A stretch of DNA of 41,671 nt from Suilimivivens sp045586385 (GCA_045586385.1 JAZNAE010000040.1:1-41671), one strand, 5' to 3'. Positions 1-8,270 are shown, numbered from the stretch's first letter. Notes: generated from the sequence alone by a model not told the origin. Translations and numbers: made by a program.

Positions 1-198
1 GTATTCAAAAGTATATTTTTTCTGTTGGCGGGAGCGAAGAAGTCCTTCGTCTCCAAATCTTTTATAGTTATCAACCCATAATTTGACTTTACTATTAGAC
101 GGAATGCAATACTTATTTGCCAAGTAAGTATATCCACCTTCGCCGTTAAGATATGACATAACAACTTTCTTTTTAAAATCGAAGCTATATTTTGCCAT
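1..198 (-). CDS. IS3-family transposase OrfA (helix-turn-helix), partial
   Basis: The first 66 codons of an OrfA protein start at an ATG at 196-198 and run off the window edge. The start MAKYSFDFKKKVV and the later segments LNGEGGY, VKLWVDNYKRFG and EGLLRSR match the N-terminal helix-turn-helix of IS150-type OrfA, which binds the terminal inverted repeats. In this family OrfB (DDE catalytic domain) is made by programmed -1 frameshifting; that part is not visible. The start is supported by a GGGAGGTCGG ribosome binding site just upstream on the minus strand. Confidence 0.85.
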   Translation of the reverse strand, partial: MAKYSFDFKKKVVMSYLNGEGGYTYLANKYCIPSNSKVKLWVDNYKRFGDEGLLRSRQQKKYTFEY

Positions 199-255
199 GA
201 AAAAACCGACCTCCCAATCGTTAGATTTTAGGTCTAACTTTTGGGGGTCGGTTCA
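1..255 (-). mobile_element. IS3-family (IS150-like) insertion sequence, left end, cut by window edge
   Basis: The end of the element is read on the minus strand from position 255, where it begins TGAACCGACCCCCAAAAG. The TG start and the GACCCCCAAAAG block followed by AGACCT are typical of IS150-group ends. The transposase OrfA reading frame starts 57 bases inside this end. The first bases of the OrfA leader (TTGGGAGGTCGG on the minus strand, 208-219) can pair with the terminal CCGACCCCCAA, so transcripts entering from outside could fold over the ribosome binding site; this is a known way for IS elements to limit read-through expression. The other end and OrfB lie outside the window, so completeness cannot be judged. 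Confidence 0.8.
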
Positions 256-357
256 AAACAATAGTCCTTTTTTCATGATATAAATTTAACTCTTTCCCAG
301 AGCATGAGATTGTGGTAAAATGTATGGGAACAACATTGGAGGAGGAGTGGCATTCCC

Positions 358-1308
358 ATGGAGGAAATAGCAAACGCCCGGAGAAAGCGGATTAACCGGT
401 TAAAAAAAATCATACTGGGCTTTGTAGGAATGGCGATTGTGATACCAACGGTTATCTGTGTTGTTCTGGCCATTAAGGTTTCCGGTTTGAATAGCAGGAT
501 AAATGAATTGAATGAGCTTCTTGCAAAACAGGAACAGGAGGCTTTGTCCGAAGAAGTGACCAGTGTGTTTACGACGGCACATATCGAGGAGTCTCCCCGA
601 GAGACAGGACAGGAGACACATTCCAAGCAGATGCAGGATGAAGATGAATCCGGATATGATAAGCGAGTATACCTTACCTTTGATGACGGACCAAGCAGCA
701 ATACATCCCGGATTTTGGACATACTGAAGCAATATGGTGTAAAGGCTACGTTTTTCGTACTTGGTAAGACTGATGAGCAGTCAAAAGAATTATACCGGCG
801 AATCGTAGCAGAGGGACATACGTTGGGAATGCATTCATACAGTCACAAATATGAAGAAATTTATGTTTCCAAGGAAGCATTTGTGGAAGATTTAACCAAG
901 TTACAGGAATATCTCTATGAAGTAACAGGTGTTTGGCCAAGGTATTACCGGTTTCCGGGAGGAAGTTCCAATCAGGTAAGCAGGGTAGATATGCAGGAAC
1001 TAATAGCATACCTTGAAGAAAATGATATTGTATATTATGATTGGAATGTGGCATCAGGAGATGCGGTCAGCATGCAGCTTCCCAAGGACACCATTGTGAA
1101 TAATTGTGTATCCCAAGTAAAGAGACAAGCAGACAGCATTATATTACTTCATGACGCGGGAGAAAAGGACACCACGGTGGAAGCACTTCCGGAGATTATT
1201 TCGCAGGTGCGGATGGATGAGGATGCATGCTTTTTACCAATTAGTGATGATACACCGCCGATTCAGCATTTAAAAGCAAAAGGGGATTCGGTGGATTCAT
1301 ATCAATAA
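358..1308 (+). CDS. Membrane-anchored polysaccharide deacetylase (NodB domain)
   Basis: This 316-residue protein probably removes N-acetyl groups from peptidoglycan or another cell-wall glycan outside the membrane. Residues 1-17 are basic and cytoplasmic, about 18-40 form one membrane anchor, 44-65 look like a short coiled coil, and 66-100 are an acidic linker. The NodB domain follows: TFDDGP at 107-112 (catalytic base and metal Asp), HSYSH at 159-163 (metal His pair), RFPGG at 198-202 and LLHD at 263-266. This is the full carbohydrate-esterase family 4 motif set, so activity is expected. The start is set by GGAGGAGTGG 10 bases upstream. The IS end lies about 100 bases upstream, so the native promoter may have been changed. 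The exact substrate is not known. Confidence 0.85.
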   Translation: MEEIANARRKRINRLKKIILGFVGMAIVIPTVICVVLAIKVSGLNSRINELNELLAKQEQEALSEEVTSVFTTAHIEESPRETGQETHSKQMQDEDESGYDKRVYLTFDDGPSSNTSRILDILKQYGVKATFFVLGKTDEQSKELYRRIVAEGHTLGMHSYSHKYEEIYVSKEAFVEDLTKLQEYLYEVTGVWPRYYRFPGGSSNQVSRVDMQELIAYLEENDIVYYDWNVASGDAVSMQLPKDTIVNNCVSQVKRQADSIILLHDAGEKDTTVEALPEIISQVRMDEDACFLPISDDTPPIQHLKAKGDSVDSYQ

Positions 1309-1342
1309 ATAATCAAATGAAAAATAAACGGAGGAACTTAAA

Positions 1343-2095
1343 ATGGGGTTTTTTTCAGACTTAAAAGATGATTTATCACAGGCAGTTAATGAATTAATGC
1401 CGGAGGAAAATGCACAGGAAGCAGAAGCATTACAGGAAGAAGCAGTTGAAGAGGCTATGGCAGAGGAAACTACAGATGCCGATACAGTAAACGGATTCGA
1501 TGCTGATCTTAGCCAGATGCTTGATCAGGTTGATACACTTACAGCATCTGAAACATCAGAAGAACCTATTTATGTAGCATCTTCTGCAGAAGAAAAGACA
1601 AGCGATTTCGGTGTTTCTTCTGCAAGACGTCCCAGTGACGAAGTTTCTGTATTTACAGAAAGTATGATTATTAACGGTAACATTGCAACAGAAGGTGCGC
1701 TTGATGTTCGCGGAAGTATCGTAGGTAATGTAGAAGCACTCGGTAAACTGAACATTACGGGTGCAATCCAGGGTAACTCCCAGGCGGCGGAAATCTATGC
1801 AGAGGGTGCAAAGATTACAGGTGAACTCAGAAGTCAGGGAAGCATTAAGGTAGGACAAAGTACGGTAATTATTGGTAACGTATTTGCTAGCAGTGCTGTT
1901 ATTGCAGGTGCGGTGAAAGGTGACATTGATGTAAAAGGACCTGTTATCTTAGATTCTTCCGCAATCGTTATGGGTGATATCAAGTCTAAATCCGTACAGA
2001 TTAACAACGGTGCGGTTATTGAAGGTATGTGTTCACAGTGCTATGCAGAGGTTAATCCTACATCCTTCTTTGATGAACTGAAAAAAATGAAATAG
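1343..2095 (+). CDS. Bactofilin-type polymer-forming protein
   Basis: A 250-residue protein with a long acidic, low-complexity N-terminus (about 1-100, rich in Glu and Ala) and a bactofilin (DUF583) domain at about 105-232. The domain shows repeating hydrophobic-Gly units such as INGNIATEG, VRGSIVGNV, ITGAIQGN and VMGDIKSK, the right-handed beta-helix pattern of bactofilins. Such proteins polymerise without nucleotide and often recruit cell-wall enzymes to the membrane. The gene follows the deacetylase by 34 bases with a GGAGGAAC ribosome binding site, so the two may be co-transcribed; a scaffold plus a wall-modifying enzyme is a sensible pair. The short amphipathic start (MGFFSDLKDDL) could be a membrane-contact helix. 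It is followed 16 bases later by pyrH. Confidence 0.85.
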   Translation: MGFFSDLKDDLSQAVNELMPEENAQEAEALQEEAVEEAMAEETTDADTVNGFDADLSQMLDQVDTLTASETSEEPIYVASSAEEKTSDFGVSSARRPSDEVSVFTESMIINGNIATEGALDVRGSIVGNVEALGKLNITGAIQGNSQAAEIYAEGAKITGELRSQGSIKVGQSTVIIGNVFASSAVIAGAVKGDIDVKGPVILDSSAIVMGDIKSKSVQINNGAVIEGMCSQCYAEVNPTSFFDELKKMK

Positions 2096-2111
2096 AGAGG
2101 CATGGTATATT

Positions 2112-2807
2112 ATGCGGAGAATATTGCTTAAATTAAGCGGCGAGGCATTAGCCGGCGACAAGAAAATGGGATTTGACGAGGAAACGGTAAGAGGCGTTGC
2201 TTTGCAAGTGAAGCAGTTGGTAGATAACGGAATGCAGGTAGGAATTGTAACCGGTGGCGGCAACTTCTGGAGAGGAAGATCCAGTGAAAATATCGACAGG
2301 ACCAAAGCTGACCAAATCGGTATGTTGGCAACCGTTATGAACTGTATTTATGTTTCTGAGATTTTCAGAAGTGTAGGGATGAAGACAGCAGTGCTTACTC
2401 CTTTTGAGTGCGGTTCCTTTACCAAGTTATTTTCCAAAGACCGTGCAAACAAATATTTTGAAAAAGGTATGGTAGTCTTTTTTGCAGGCGGTACAGGCCA
2501 TCCTTATTTCTCAACAGACACCGGAGTAGTTTTAAGGGCTATTGAGGTAGAGGCAGAAGTGATATTACTTGCCAAATCCATAGACGGTGTTTATGATTCC
2601 GATCCCAAAGCAAATCCGGATGCCAAGAAGTATGATGAGGTCACAATTGATGAAGTGATTGCAAACAATCTTCAGGTGGTAGATATGACAGCCTCTATTT
2701 TGGCAAGAGATAATAAGATGCCTATGTGGGTATTCGGGTTAAATGAAGAAAACAGTATAGTAAATACGGTAAACGGAAAGTTCCAAGGAACCCGTGTGAC
2801 CGTATAA
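2112..2807 (+). CDS. pyrH: UMP kinase
   Basis: This 231-residue amino-acid-kinase-family enzyme phosphorylates UMP to UDP with ATP in the cytoplasm, feeding pyrimidine nucleotide and UDP-sugar pools. Visible motifs are the N-terminal LKLSGEALAG (phosphate binding), GGGNFWRG near residues 56-63 (UMP site), a TGHPYFSTDT segment near 136-145, and ARDNKMPMWVF near the C-terminus. Length and motifs match bacterial PyrH, which is hexameric and normally regulated by GTP and UTP. An AGAGAGGC ribosome binding site precedes the ATG. The pyrH-frr-uppS-cdsA-dxr order is widely conserved in Firmicutes, which strengthens every call in this run. Confidence 0.97.
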   Translation: MRRILLKLSGEALAGDKKMGFDEETVRGVALQVKQLVDNGMQVGIVTGGGNFWRGRSSENIDRTKADQIGMLATVMNCIYVSEIFRSVGMKTAVLTPFECGSFTKLFSKDRANKYFEKGMVVFFAGGTGHPYFSTDTGVVLRAIEVEAEVILLAKSIDGVYDSDPKANPDAKKYDEVTIDEVIANNLQVVDMTASILARDNKMPMWVFGLNEENSIVNTVNGKFQGTRVTV

Positions 2808-2834
2808 TATTCATAAAGAAAGGGAGATAGAACA

Positions 2835-3383
2835 ATGGATGAAAGAGTAAAAGTTTATGAAGATAAAATGCAGAAAACATATGATCATTTAATTGCAGAC
2901 TATCAGGGAATCCGAGCAGGACGTGCAAATCCTCATGTCCTTGACAAATTACGTGTAGATTATTACGGAACACCTACACCCATTCAGCAGGTAGGTAACG
3001 TAACCGTACCGGAAGCAAGAATGATTCAGATTGCGCCTTGGGAGAAATCATTGATTAAAGATATTGAGAAAGCAATCCTTGCATCAGATATCGGTATTAC
3101 ACCGTCCAATGACGGCGCTGTGATCCGCCTTGTTTTCCCGGAGCTTACAGAGGAACGCAGAAAAGATCTTGTGAAGGATGTAAAGAAGAAAGCAGAAGAT
3201 TGTAAGGTTGCTGTAAGAAATATCAGAAGAGATGGTAATGATGCATTTAAGAAGCTTGCAAAAGAAATTTCCGAAGATGAAGTAAAGCAGCTTGAAGATG
3301 AATTGCAGAAGATAACAGATAAGTTTATCAAAGATGTAGATAAGCTTATGGATGAAAAATCAAAAGAAATTCTTACCGTATAA
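2835..3383 (+). CDS. frr: Ribosome recycling factor
   Basis: A 182-residue cytoplasmic protein of the usual RRF length. With EF-G it splits the post-termination ribosome into subunits. Family hallmarks are the conserved N-terminal stretch IRAGRANPHVLD, the beta-barrel segment VDYYGTPTPIQQ, the APWEKSLIKDIEKAI segment, and a C-terminal helix rich in Lys and Glu that ends in TDKFIKDVDKLMDEK. It starts 28 bases after pyrH with an AAAGGGAG ribosome binding site. A hairpin in the 116-base gap after it separates it from uppS and may adjust the expression ratio. Confidence 0.97.
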   Translation: MDERVKVYEDKMQKTYDHLIADYQGIRAGRANPHVLDKLRVDYYGTPTPIQQVGNVTVPEARMIQIAPWEKSLIKDIEKAILASDIGITPSNDGAVIRLVFPELTEERRKDLVKDVKKKAEDCKVAVRNIRRDGNDAFKKLAKEISEDEVKQLEDELQKITDKFIKDVDKLMDEKSKEILTV

Positions 3384-3410
3384 TCAGTAAGAAAAGCAGA
3401 GAACATAGGG

Positions 3411-3459
3411 AGGGGCAGGCGATTATAGCGATACAATCGTAGTGCCCCTTTATTCCTTT
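3411..3459 (+). terminator. Hairpin between frr and uppS, likely partial terminator or attenuator
   Basis: AGGGGCA (3411-3417) pairs with TGCCCCT (3443-3449), and inside it CGATT (3420-3424) pairs with AATCG (3435-3439). A T-rich tract (TTATTCCTTTTT) follows. The structure sits in the middle of the 116-base frr-uppS gap, followed by a fresh ribosome binding site at about 3483-3490. It may reduce read-through into uppS, or process the mRNA. No strong new promoter is visible after it, so full termination is unlikely unless uppS has a weak promoter that I missed. Confidence 0.55.
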
Positions 3460-3499
3460 TTGTAAGATATAAGGGGATAAGAAGGGAGAGCATTTAAGT

Positions 3500-4225
3500 A
3501 TGTCAGAAAATCAGGAATTGAAAATACCCGCGCATGTGGCGATTATTTTAGACGGAAACGGTAGATGGGCAAAGAGTAAAGGGATGCCCAGAAATTACGG
3601 TCATGTGCAGGGAGCAAAGACGGTAGAAGTAATTTGCGAAGAAGCATACAAAATGGGGATTCAGTATCTCACCGTTTATGCCTTCAGTACGGAAAACTGG
3701 AACAGACCGCAGGATGAAGTGGATGCACTGATGAAGCTTCTTCGTAATTATATGAAGACCTGTCTTTCCACAGCAAAGAAAAACAGAATGTGTGTCAGGG
3801 TTCTTGGCGATAAGACCGGACTTGATGATGACATCAGAAACAGAATTGAAGAATTGGAAGCCGCAACCAAAGATAATGACGGTCTGCATTTCCAGATTGC
3901 CCTTAATTACGGAGGAAGAGATGAAATCTTGCGTGCGGTGAAAAAGATCTCCGAGAAAGTGAAAGAGGGAGAACTTGCGCCGGAGGATATTACCGAAGAG
4001 ATGATTTCCGGTACGCTTGATACACATGGAATTCCTGAGCCTGATTTGCTCATTCGCACCTGCAATGAACAGCGAATTTCCAATTTCCTGTTATGGCAGC
4101 TTGCGTATACGGAATTTTATTTTACAGAAATAGCATGGCCTGATTTTTCAAAAGAAGAATTGGTAAAAGCTGTGGAAGCATATAATCATAGAGACAGAAG
4201 ATACGGCCGGATTAAGGAGGAGTAG
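3500..4225 (+). CDS. uppS: Undecaprenyl diphosphate synthase (cis-prenyltransferase)
   Basis: This 241-residue enzyme adds eight isopentenyl units in cis to farnesyl diphosphate, giving the C55 lipid carrier for peptidoglycan and wall polymers. The signature DGNGRWAK starts at Asp18 (the catalytic Asp). YAFSTENWNRP near 60-70 and the C-terminal RISNFLLWQLAY and TEFYFTEIAWPDF blocks are the other conserved regions of the Z-prenyltransferase family. The common RTSGEQR is RTCNEQR here, a small change. The start follows a GAAGGGAGAG ribosome binding site. cdsA begins 3 bases after the stop, with its ribosome binding site (AAGGAGG) inside the end of uppS, so the two are translationally linked. Confidence 0.97.
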   Translation: MSENQELKIPAHVAIILDGNGRWAKSKGMPRNYGHVQGAKTVEVICEEAYKMGIQYLTVYAFSTENWNRPQDEVDALMKLLRNYMKTCLSTAKKNRMCVRVLGDKTGLDDDIRNRIEELEAATKDNDGLHFQIALNYGGRDEILRAVKKISEKVKEGELAPEDITEEMISGTLDTHGIPEPDLLIRTCNEQRISNFLLWQLAYTEFYFTEIAWPDFSKEELVKAVEAYNHRDRRYGRIKEE

Positions 4226-4227
4226 GA

Positions 4228-5046
4228 ATGTTTGTAACAAGATTGATAAGTGGTATCGTGTTAGTCATCATAGCGTTAATTGCATTGTTTTCAGGCGGAT
4301 ATGTGCTGGCAGGTGTACTGCTTTTTCTTTCTTTAACTGCATACAGGGAATTGATGAAGGCATGCAAGCTAAGTGATACATCAGGAAAAGTAAGCAGCAC
4401 GGAAGTTGTTGGTTACGTGGGAATTGTCATTTACTATTTATTCATGGTATTTACAAAGGAGCGTGAATTTCTTTTCCTTACGCTTATCATGATATTGGTG
4501 GCATTTATGTTCTTATATGTGTTTACCTTTCCAAAGTACCGGGCAGAGCAGATTATGTGCAGCTTCTTTAATGTGGCATACGGTCCGCTTATGCTTTCCT
4601 TTATTTATCTGGTGAGAGATTTACAGTACGGGCAGTACATGGTGTTTATGATTTTTATCAGTTCATGGATCTGTGATACCTGTGCTTATTTAGTGGGAAT
4701 GCTCATCGGCAAGCATAAGATGGCGCCGAAACTAAGTCCCAAAAAGTCTGTGGAGGGCGCAATCGGCGGCGTGGCAGGTTCTGCGCTTGTGGGAGCATTG
4801 TTTGGTTATTTCCTTATGGCACCGTTAACCGGAAATGACGCAACTACATGGATATTTGCAATAATCGGTGCAGTAGGGGCAGTGATTTCACAGGTAGGAG
4901 ATTTGGCAGCCTCAGCCATTAAAAGGAATCATGAAATAAAAGACTACGGCAAATTGATTCCGGGACACGGAGGTGTCATGGATCGTTTCGACAGTGTTAT
5001 TTTTACTGCGCCCATTATCTATTTATTACTGTTAGTTTTTGTTTAG
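4228..5046 (+). CDS. cdsA: Phosphatidate cytidylyltransferase (CDP-diglyceride synthase)
   Basis: A 272-residue integral membrane enzyme that makes CDP-diacylglycerol from phosphatidate and CTP, the branch point for bacterial phospholipids. Hydrophobic stretches throughout suggest about seven or eight membrane helices, the usual CdsA topology. The C-terminal family signature is complete: SQVGDLAASAIKR near 229-241, then KDYGKLIPGHGGVMDRFDS near 246-264, including the metal-binding Asp residues. The start is tightly coupled to uppS. dxr follows after 45 bases with its own GGAGATAAG ribosome binding site. Confidence 0.95.
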   Translation: MFVTRLISGIVLVIIALIALFSGGYVLAGVLLFLSLTAYRELMKACKLSDTSGKVSSTEVVGYVGIVIYYLFMVFTKEREFLFLTLIMILVAFMFLYVFTFPKYRAEQIMCSFFNVAYGPLMLSFIYLVRDLQYGQYMVFMIFISSWICDTCAYLVGMLIGKHKMAPKLSPKKSVEGAIGGVAGSALVGALFGYFLMAPLTGNDATTWIFAIIGAVGAVISQVGDLAASAIKRNHEIKDYGKLIPGHGGVMDRFDSVIFTAPIIYLLLLVFV

Positions 5047-5091
5047 TAAGAACAGCATTTGCTTTTACATAAGAGTTTTAGGAGATAAGAA

Positions 5092-6243
5092 ATGAAAAAG
5101 ATTGGTATTTTGGGTTCCACAGGCTCTATCGGTACCCAGACGCTTGATATTGTGAGAAATAATCCGGATTTGCAGGTAGTCGCATTGGCTGCCGGCGGTA
5201 ATGTGGAACTGATGGAAAAGCAGATCCGTGAATTTATGCCCTCCTTTTGTGTGATGTGGAGTGAAAAGGCGGCAGAGGATTTAAAGATTAGAATCACTGA
5301 TTTACCGGTAACGGTGGGCTGTGGCATGGATGGATTATTGGAACTTGCGGTAATGCCCGAAATGGAGGTTTTAGTTACCGCAATTGTGGGAATGATAGGA
5401 TTAAGGCCTACCATTGCTGCCATTGAAATGGGAAAGACGATTGCCCTTGCCAATAAAGAGACATTGGTAACGGCAGGACATATCATTATGCCTCTTGCAA
5501 AGAAAATGGGAGTATCTATTTTGCCGGTGGACAGTGAACACAGTGCCATCTTCCAGTCTTTAAACGGAGAGAGGAGAGAGCGTATCAGTAAGATTCTGCT
5601 CACGGCATCAGGAGGTCCCTTCAGAGGAAGAAAGAGAGAGGAACTGACGGAAATAACGGTAGAGGATGCGTTAAAGCACCCTAACTGGTCAATGGGAAGA
5701 AAGATTACCGTAGATTCTTCTACCTTAGTGAACAAGGGGCTTGAAGTGATTGAAGCAAAGTGGCTTTTTGATGTAGAGCCGGAGCAGATAGAAGTGGTAG
5801 TACACCCGCAGAGTATCATTCATTCCATGGTAGAATATGTGGACGGTGCAGTGATGGCACAGCTTGGTATGCCGGATATGAAACTGCCCATCCAATATGC
5901 ACTTTTTTATCCGGACAGGAGACCTATGCATGAGAAACGGGTAGATTTCTTTGAACTTTCATCCATGACCTTTGAAAAGCCGGATACAGATACTTTTAGA
6001 GGCCTTGCCATGGCATATGAAGCACTGAAGGCAGGCGGCAGTATGCCGACGGTTTATAACGCAGCAAATGAAAAGGCAGTAAGTATGCTTTTGGATAAAA
6101 AGATTAAGTTCCTTGAAATCTATGATTTGATACAGGGAGCAATGGAGAATCATAAGGTGATAAAGGAGCCTTCCGTGGAAGAAATTCTGGCAGCGGAGCA
6201 GGAGGCTTATGATTATATCAGTGACGTGCGTAGGAGGTCATAA
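5092..6243 (+). CDS. dxr: 1-deoxy-D-xylulose 5-phosphate reductoisomerase
   Basis: A 383-residue NADPH-dependent enzyme that converts DXP to 2-C-methyl-D-erythritol 4-phosphate, the committed step of the MEP isoprenoid pathway. The N-terminal Rossmann motif GSTGSIGTQTLD starts at about residue 8. ALANKETLVTAG (about 121-132), PVDSEHSAIFQ (about 145-155) and the VHPQSIIHSMVE segment (about 237-248) are the conserved metal and substrate regions of DXR. Length is standard. The stop TAA (6241-6243) lies one base before the rseP TTG start, and the rseP ribosome binding site lies inside the dxr C-terminal codons. With ispG further on, two MEP enzymes are encoded here; the others are outside the window. 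Confidence 0.97.
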   Translation: MKKIGILGSTGSIGTQTLDIVRNNPDLQVVALAAGGNVELMEKQIREFMPSFCVMWSEKAAEDLKIRITDLPVTVGCGMDGLLELAVMPEMEVLVTAIVGMIGLRPTIAAIEMGKTIALANKETLVTAGHIIMPLAKKMGVSILPVDSEHSAIFQSLNGERRERISKILLTASGGPFRGRKREELTEITVEDALKHPNWSMGRKITVDSSTLVNKGLEVIEAKWLFDVEPEQIEVVVHPQSIIHSMVEYVDGAVMAQLGMPDMKLPIQYALFYPDRRPMHEKRVDFFELSSMTFEKPDTDTFRGLAMAYEALKAGGSMPTVYNAANEKAVSMLLDKKIKFLEIYDLIQGAMENHKVIKEPSVEEILAAEQEAYDYISDVRRRS

Positions 6244-6244
6244 T

Positions 6245-7294
6245 TTGGCAGTATCAATCATTTGTTTTATTATCATTTTTTGTGTTATTGTAGTTTCACA
6301 TGAATTCGGTCATTTCATTATAGCTAAGAAAAACGGGATTCATGTGGTGGAATTTTTTATCGGAATGGGTCCGACCTTATTGTCCTTTGAAAAAGGTGAT
6401 ACAAAGTATTCATTAAAGCTGTTTCCTATTGGTGGAGCCTGTGTGTTTGAAGGGGAAGACGGTCTGGAGACAGAAAAGGGAGAATTATCCGAGGGTGCAT
6501 TTCCAAATGCGCCGGTTTGGGTACGGTTTGCAACGGTATTTGCAGGACCATTATTTAATTTCCTTACAGCCTATGTAATGGCTATGATTCTTGTATGGGC
6601 ATGCGGTGTGATAACCCCCGTCATACAGACTGTTGCTGAAGATGGCGGAGCAATGGAAGCAGGGCTTATGCCCGGTGATGTGATTTGCGAGATGAACGGA
6701 AGTAATATTCATCTGCAGGACCAGGTATCCTTTTATTCCTTTGTAAATAAGGGTGAGCCAATTGCCATCACTTATGAAAGAGACGGCGTTAAGGGCGAGA
6801 CGGTTGTTTATCCTAAGTTTAATGAAGAAGAGAACCGTTATTACATGGGAATTACCAGCGGCGAATTTTTAGACTGCAGTGTTCCTCAGGTGTTTAAATA
6901 TGCGTTTCATACCATGGAGTATATGGTGCAGTACACGGTAAAGAGTCTATCCATGCTGGTGCAGGGGCAGGTGTCTAAGGATGATATTTCAGGACCTGTG
7001 GGAATTGTGAAAGTAGTGGATGAGACTTATGATGTGGCAAAGGAGTACGGGGCTTCCAGTGTGATGTTATCCATGCTGAATATCGCATTACTTCTTTCCG
7101 TGAACTTAGGTATCATTAATTTACTTCCTCTTCCGGCACTCGATGGTGGCAGATTGGTATTTTTGCTGATAGAAGCCATCAGAAGAAAACCGGTTCCGCC
7201 GGAAAAAGAAGGAATGGTGCATTTGGCGGGAATGATGGCATTAATGGTGCTTATGGTACTTGTGCTGTTTAACGATATTACAAAATTCTTTTAA
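6245..7294 (+). CDS. rseP: RIP metalloprotease RseP/RasP (site-2 protease)
   Basis: A 349-residue intramembrane zinc protease that cuts membrane-bound substrates such as anti-sigma factors and signal-peptide remnants. HEFGH at residues 19-23 in the first membrane helix is the zinc motif, a PDZ domain covers about 115-200, and PALDGG near 297-302 supplies the third zinc ligand (Asp300). I choose the TTG at 6245: AGGAGG at 6232-6237 is spaced 7 bases from it and the protein then starts directly with the membrane helix, as in other family members. An ATG 36 bases upstream would overlap dxr and has no good ribosome binding site. This is the last gene of the pyrH-to-rseP run. Confidence 0.93.
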   Translation: MAVSIICFIIIFCVIVVSHEFGHFIIAKKNGIHVVEFFIGMGPTLLSFEKGDTKYSLKLFPIGGACVFEGEDGLETEKGELSEGAFPNAPVWVRFATVFAGPLFNFLTAYVMAMILVWACGVITPVIQTVAEDGGAMEAGLMPGDVICEMNGSNIHLQDQVSFYSFVNKGEPIAITYERDGVKGETVVYPKFNEEENRYYMGITSGEFLDCSVPQVFKYAFHTMEYMVQYTVKSLSMLVQGQVSKDDISGPVGIVKVVDETYDVAKEYGASSVMLSMLNIALLLSVNLGIINLLPLPALDGGRLVFLLIEAIRRKPVPPEKEGMVHLAGMMALMVLMVLVLFNDITKFF

Positions 7295-7324
7295 CAGATA
7301 AATGTGTATCACATGAGAGTTCTG

Positions 7325-7362
7325 TACAAAATTACTAAAAATATATTTTTGGTAATTTTGTA
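7325..7362. terminator. 38-bp AT-rich palindrome after rseP; terminator or operator
   Basis: TACAAAATTAC (7325-7335) continues through AAAAA-TATA-TTTTT to GTAATTTTGTA (7352-7362). The palindrome is complete except for one G-T pair (7336/7351), with its centre at 7343/7344. It lies 30 bases after the rseP stop and directly in front of the promoter for the phosphatase gene; a T-rich stretch follows at 7372-7380. It could end transcription from rseP. It could also be a two-fold symmetric protein-binding site, because it abuts the -35 box. Confidence 0.45.
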
Positions 7363-7365
7363 TAA

Positions 7366-7394
7366 TGGACTCTTTTTTATTGTTCGTATATAAT
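7366..7394 (+). promoter_or_regulatory. Predicted promoter of the PP2C-kinase pair
   Basis: A -35-like TGGACT (7366-7371) is followed after 17 bases by a perfect -10 TATAAT (7389-7394). Transcription would start near 7401 and give a leader of about 120 bases before the GTG start at 7525. Another TATAAT at 7361-7366 has no good -35. Within the leader, GCGTC (7425-7429) and GACGC (7434-7438) form a short hairpin followed by a T-rich stretch, a possible weak attenuator. Confidence 0.55.
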
Positions 7395-7524
7395 GGGTTT
7401 ACGAAATTCAAAATCATACTTATGGCGTCTGCGGACGCATCTTTTTACTTTATTATTTCAATTTATTCAAAGGTTTATTTCGAACATTTTCACCAAACAA
7501 CACAAATTTGCAGGAGAGGAAGCA

Positions 7525-8256
7525 GTGAAATTTATTTCGGGTATTTATTGGGATAAGGGACTGCGTGAAAACAACCAGGATTCCCTTATCTTAGAGCAGA
7601 TAGTGACAGGAAGAGGCAGAGTGCTTTTAGCAGCAGTAAGTGACGGAGTCGGAGGTCTTTTAGAGGGAGAGATTGCAAGTGGATTTATACTGGAGAAAAT
7701 CCATGCACATTTTTATGATGAGATTTTGTATCTCATACGGAAAGGGAAAAGCAGAAAAGTTTTGGCATGTAGTTTTCATAGATGCTTTTATGATATCAAC
7801 AAGGAACTGAAGCAATACGCTGCTGAGAAGAAAATAGGACTGGGTGCTACCGTATCGTTGCTACTTTTATGGCAAAATCAGTATCTGATTATGCATTTGG
7901 GGGACAGCAGAATTTACGAAATAAAGAAGAAGTGGTTCCGTAAGACCCCTCTAGTAAGGATTCTTACGAAGGATCATATAAGAGCGGATGGTAGCATTTA
8001 TAAATGTTTGGGCAGCTTTCCTTATCAGGTGGCAGATGCACTTACCGGAAAAAGATGCGGTGGGATGGGACTTTTACTTTGTAGTGACGGATTTTACCAT
8101 GCTCTAAGCAAAGAGATGCTAAGGTCTTTATTAAACCCGCTTGAAATTGAGAAAGAGGAACAAATCAAAAGACGGCTTAAGCAGATGGCGTTAAGCGCCA
8201 TAAATGCGGGAGAACAAGATAATATTTCAGCAATTTACATATGTTGTATATTATAG
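7525..8256 (+). CDS. PP2C-family Ser/Thr protein phosphatase
   Basis: A 243-residue cytoplasmic metal-dependent phosphatase (Stp/PrpC type) that presumably reverses the partner kinase. All key PP2C motifs are present: RENNQDS at 14-20, SDGVGG at 39-44, GDSRIY at 126-131, CSDGF at 186-190 and QDN at 231-233. I choose GTG at 7525 because AGGAGAGG (7512-7519) is correctly spaced and the protein then begins at the usual place for this family. The frame stays open upstream to an ATG at 7393, but that ATG lies inside the predicted -10 box and would add 44 basic residues with no matching domain. The kinase gene starts 14 bases after its stop. The normal neighbour of such genes is a PASTA kinase; here the kinase lacks PASTA repeats. 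Confidence 0.88.
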   Translation: MKFISGIYWDKGLRENNQDSLILEQIVTGRGRVLLAAVSDGVGGLLEGEIASGFILEKIHAHFYDEILYLIRKGKSRKVLACSFHRCFYDINKELKQYAAEKKIGLGATVSLLLLWQNQYLIMHLGDSRIYEIKKKWFRKTPLVRILTKDHIRADGSIYKCLGSFPYQVADALTGKRCGGMGLLLCSDGFYHALSKEMLRSLLNPLEIEKEEQIKRRLKQMALSAINAGEQDNISAIYICCIL

Positions 8257-8270
8257 AACGGGGGAAGGGT

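Noticed and set aside
5043..5819. Minus-strand 258-codon frame opposite dxr
   Set aside because: Antisense shadow; Ser/Ile-rich translation typical of reverse-read coding DNA.
6209..6244. ATG start of rseP 36 bases upstream of the chosen TTG
   Set aside because: It overlaps dxr, lacks a ribosome binding site and adds residues before the membrane helix; AGGAGG at 6232-6237 fits the TTG at 6245.
7393..7524. Longer phosphatase starting at ATG 7393, and a 63-codon frame at 7365-7556
   Set aside because: The ATG lies inside a promoter -10 box and the added residues match no PP2C region; the other frame overlaps the real gene and has no ribosome binding site.
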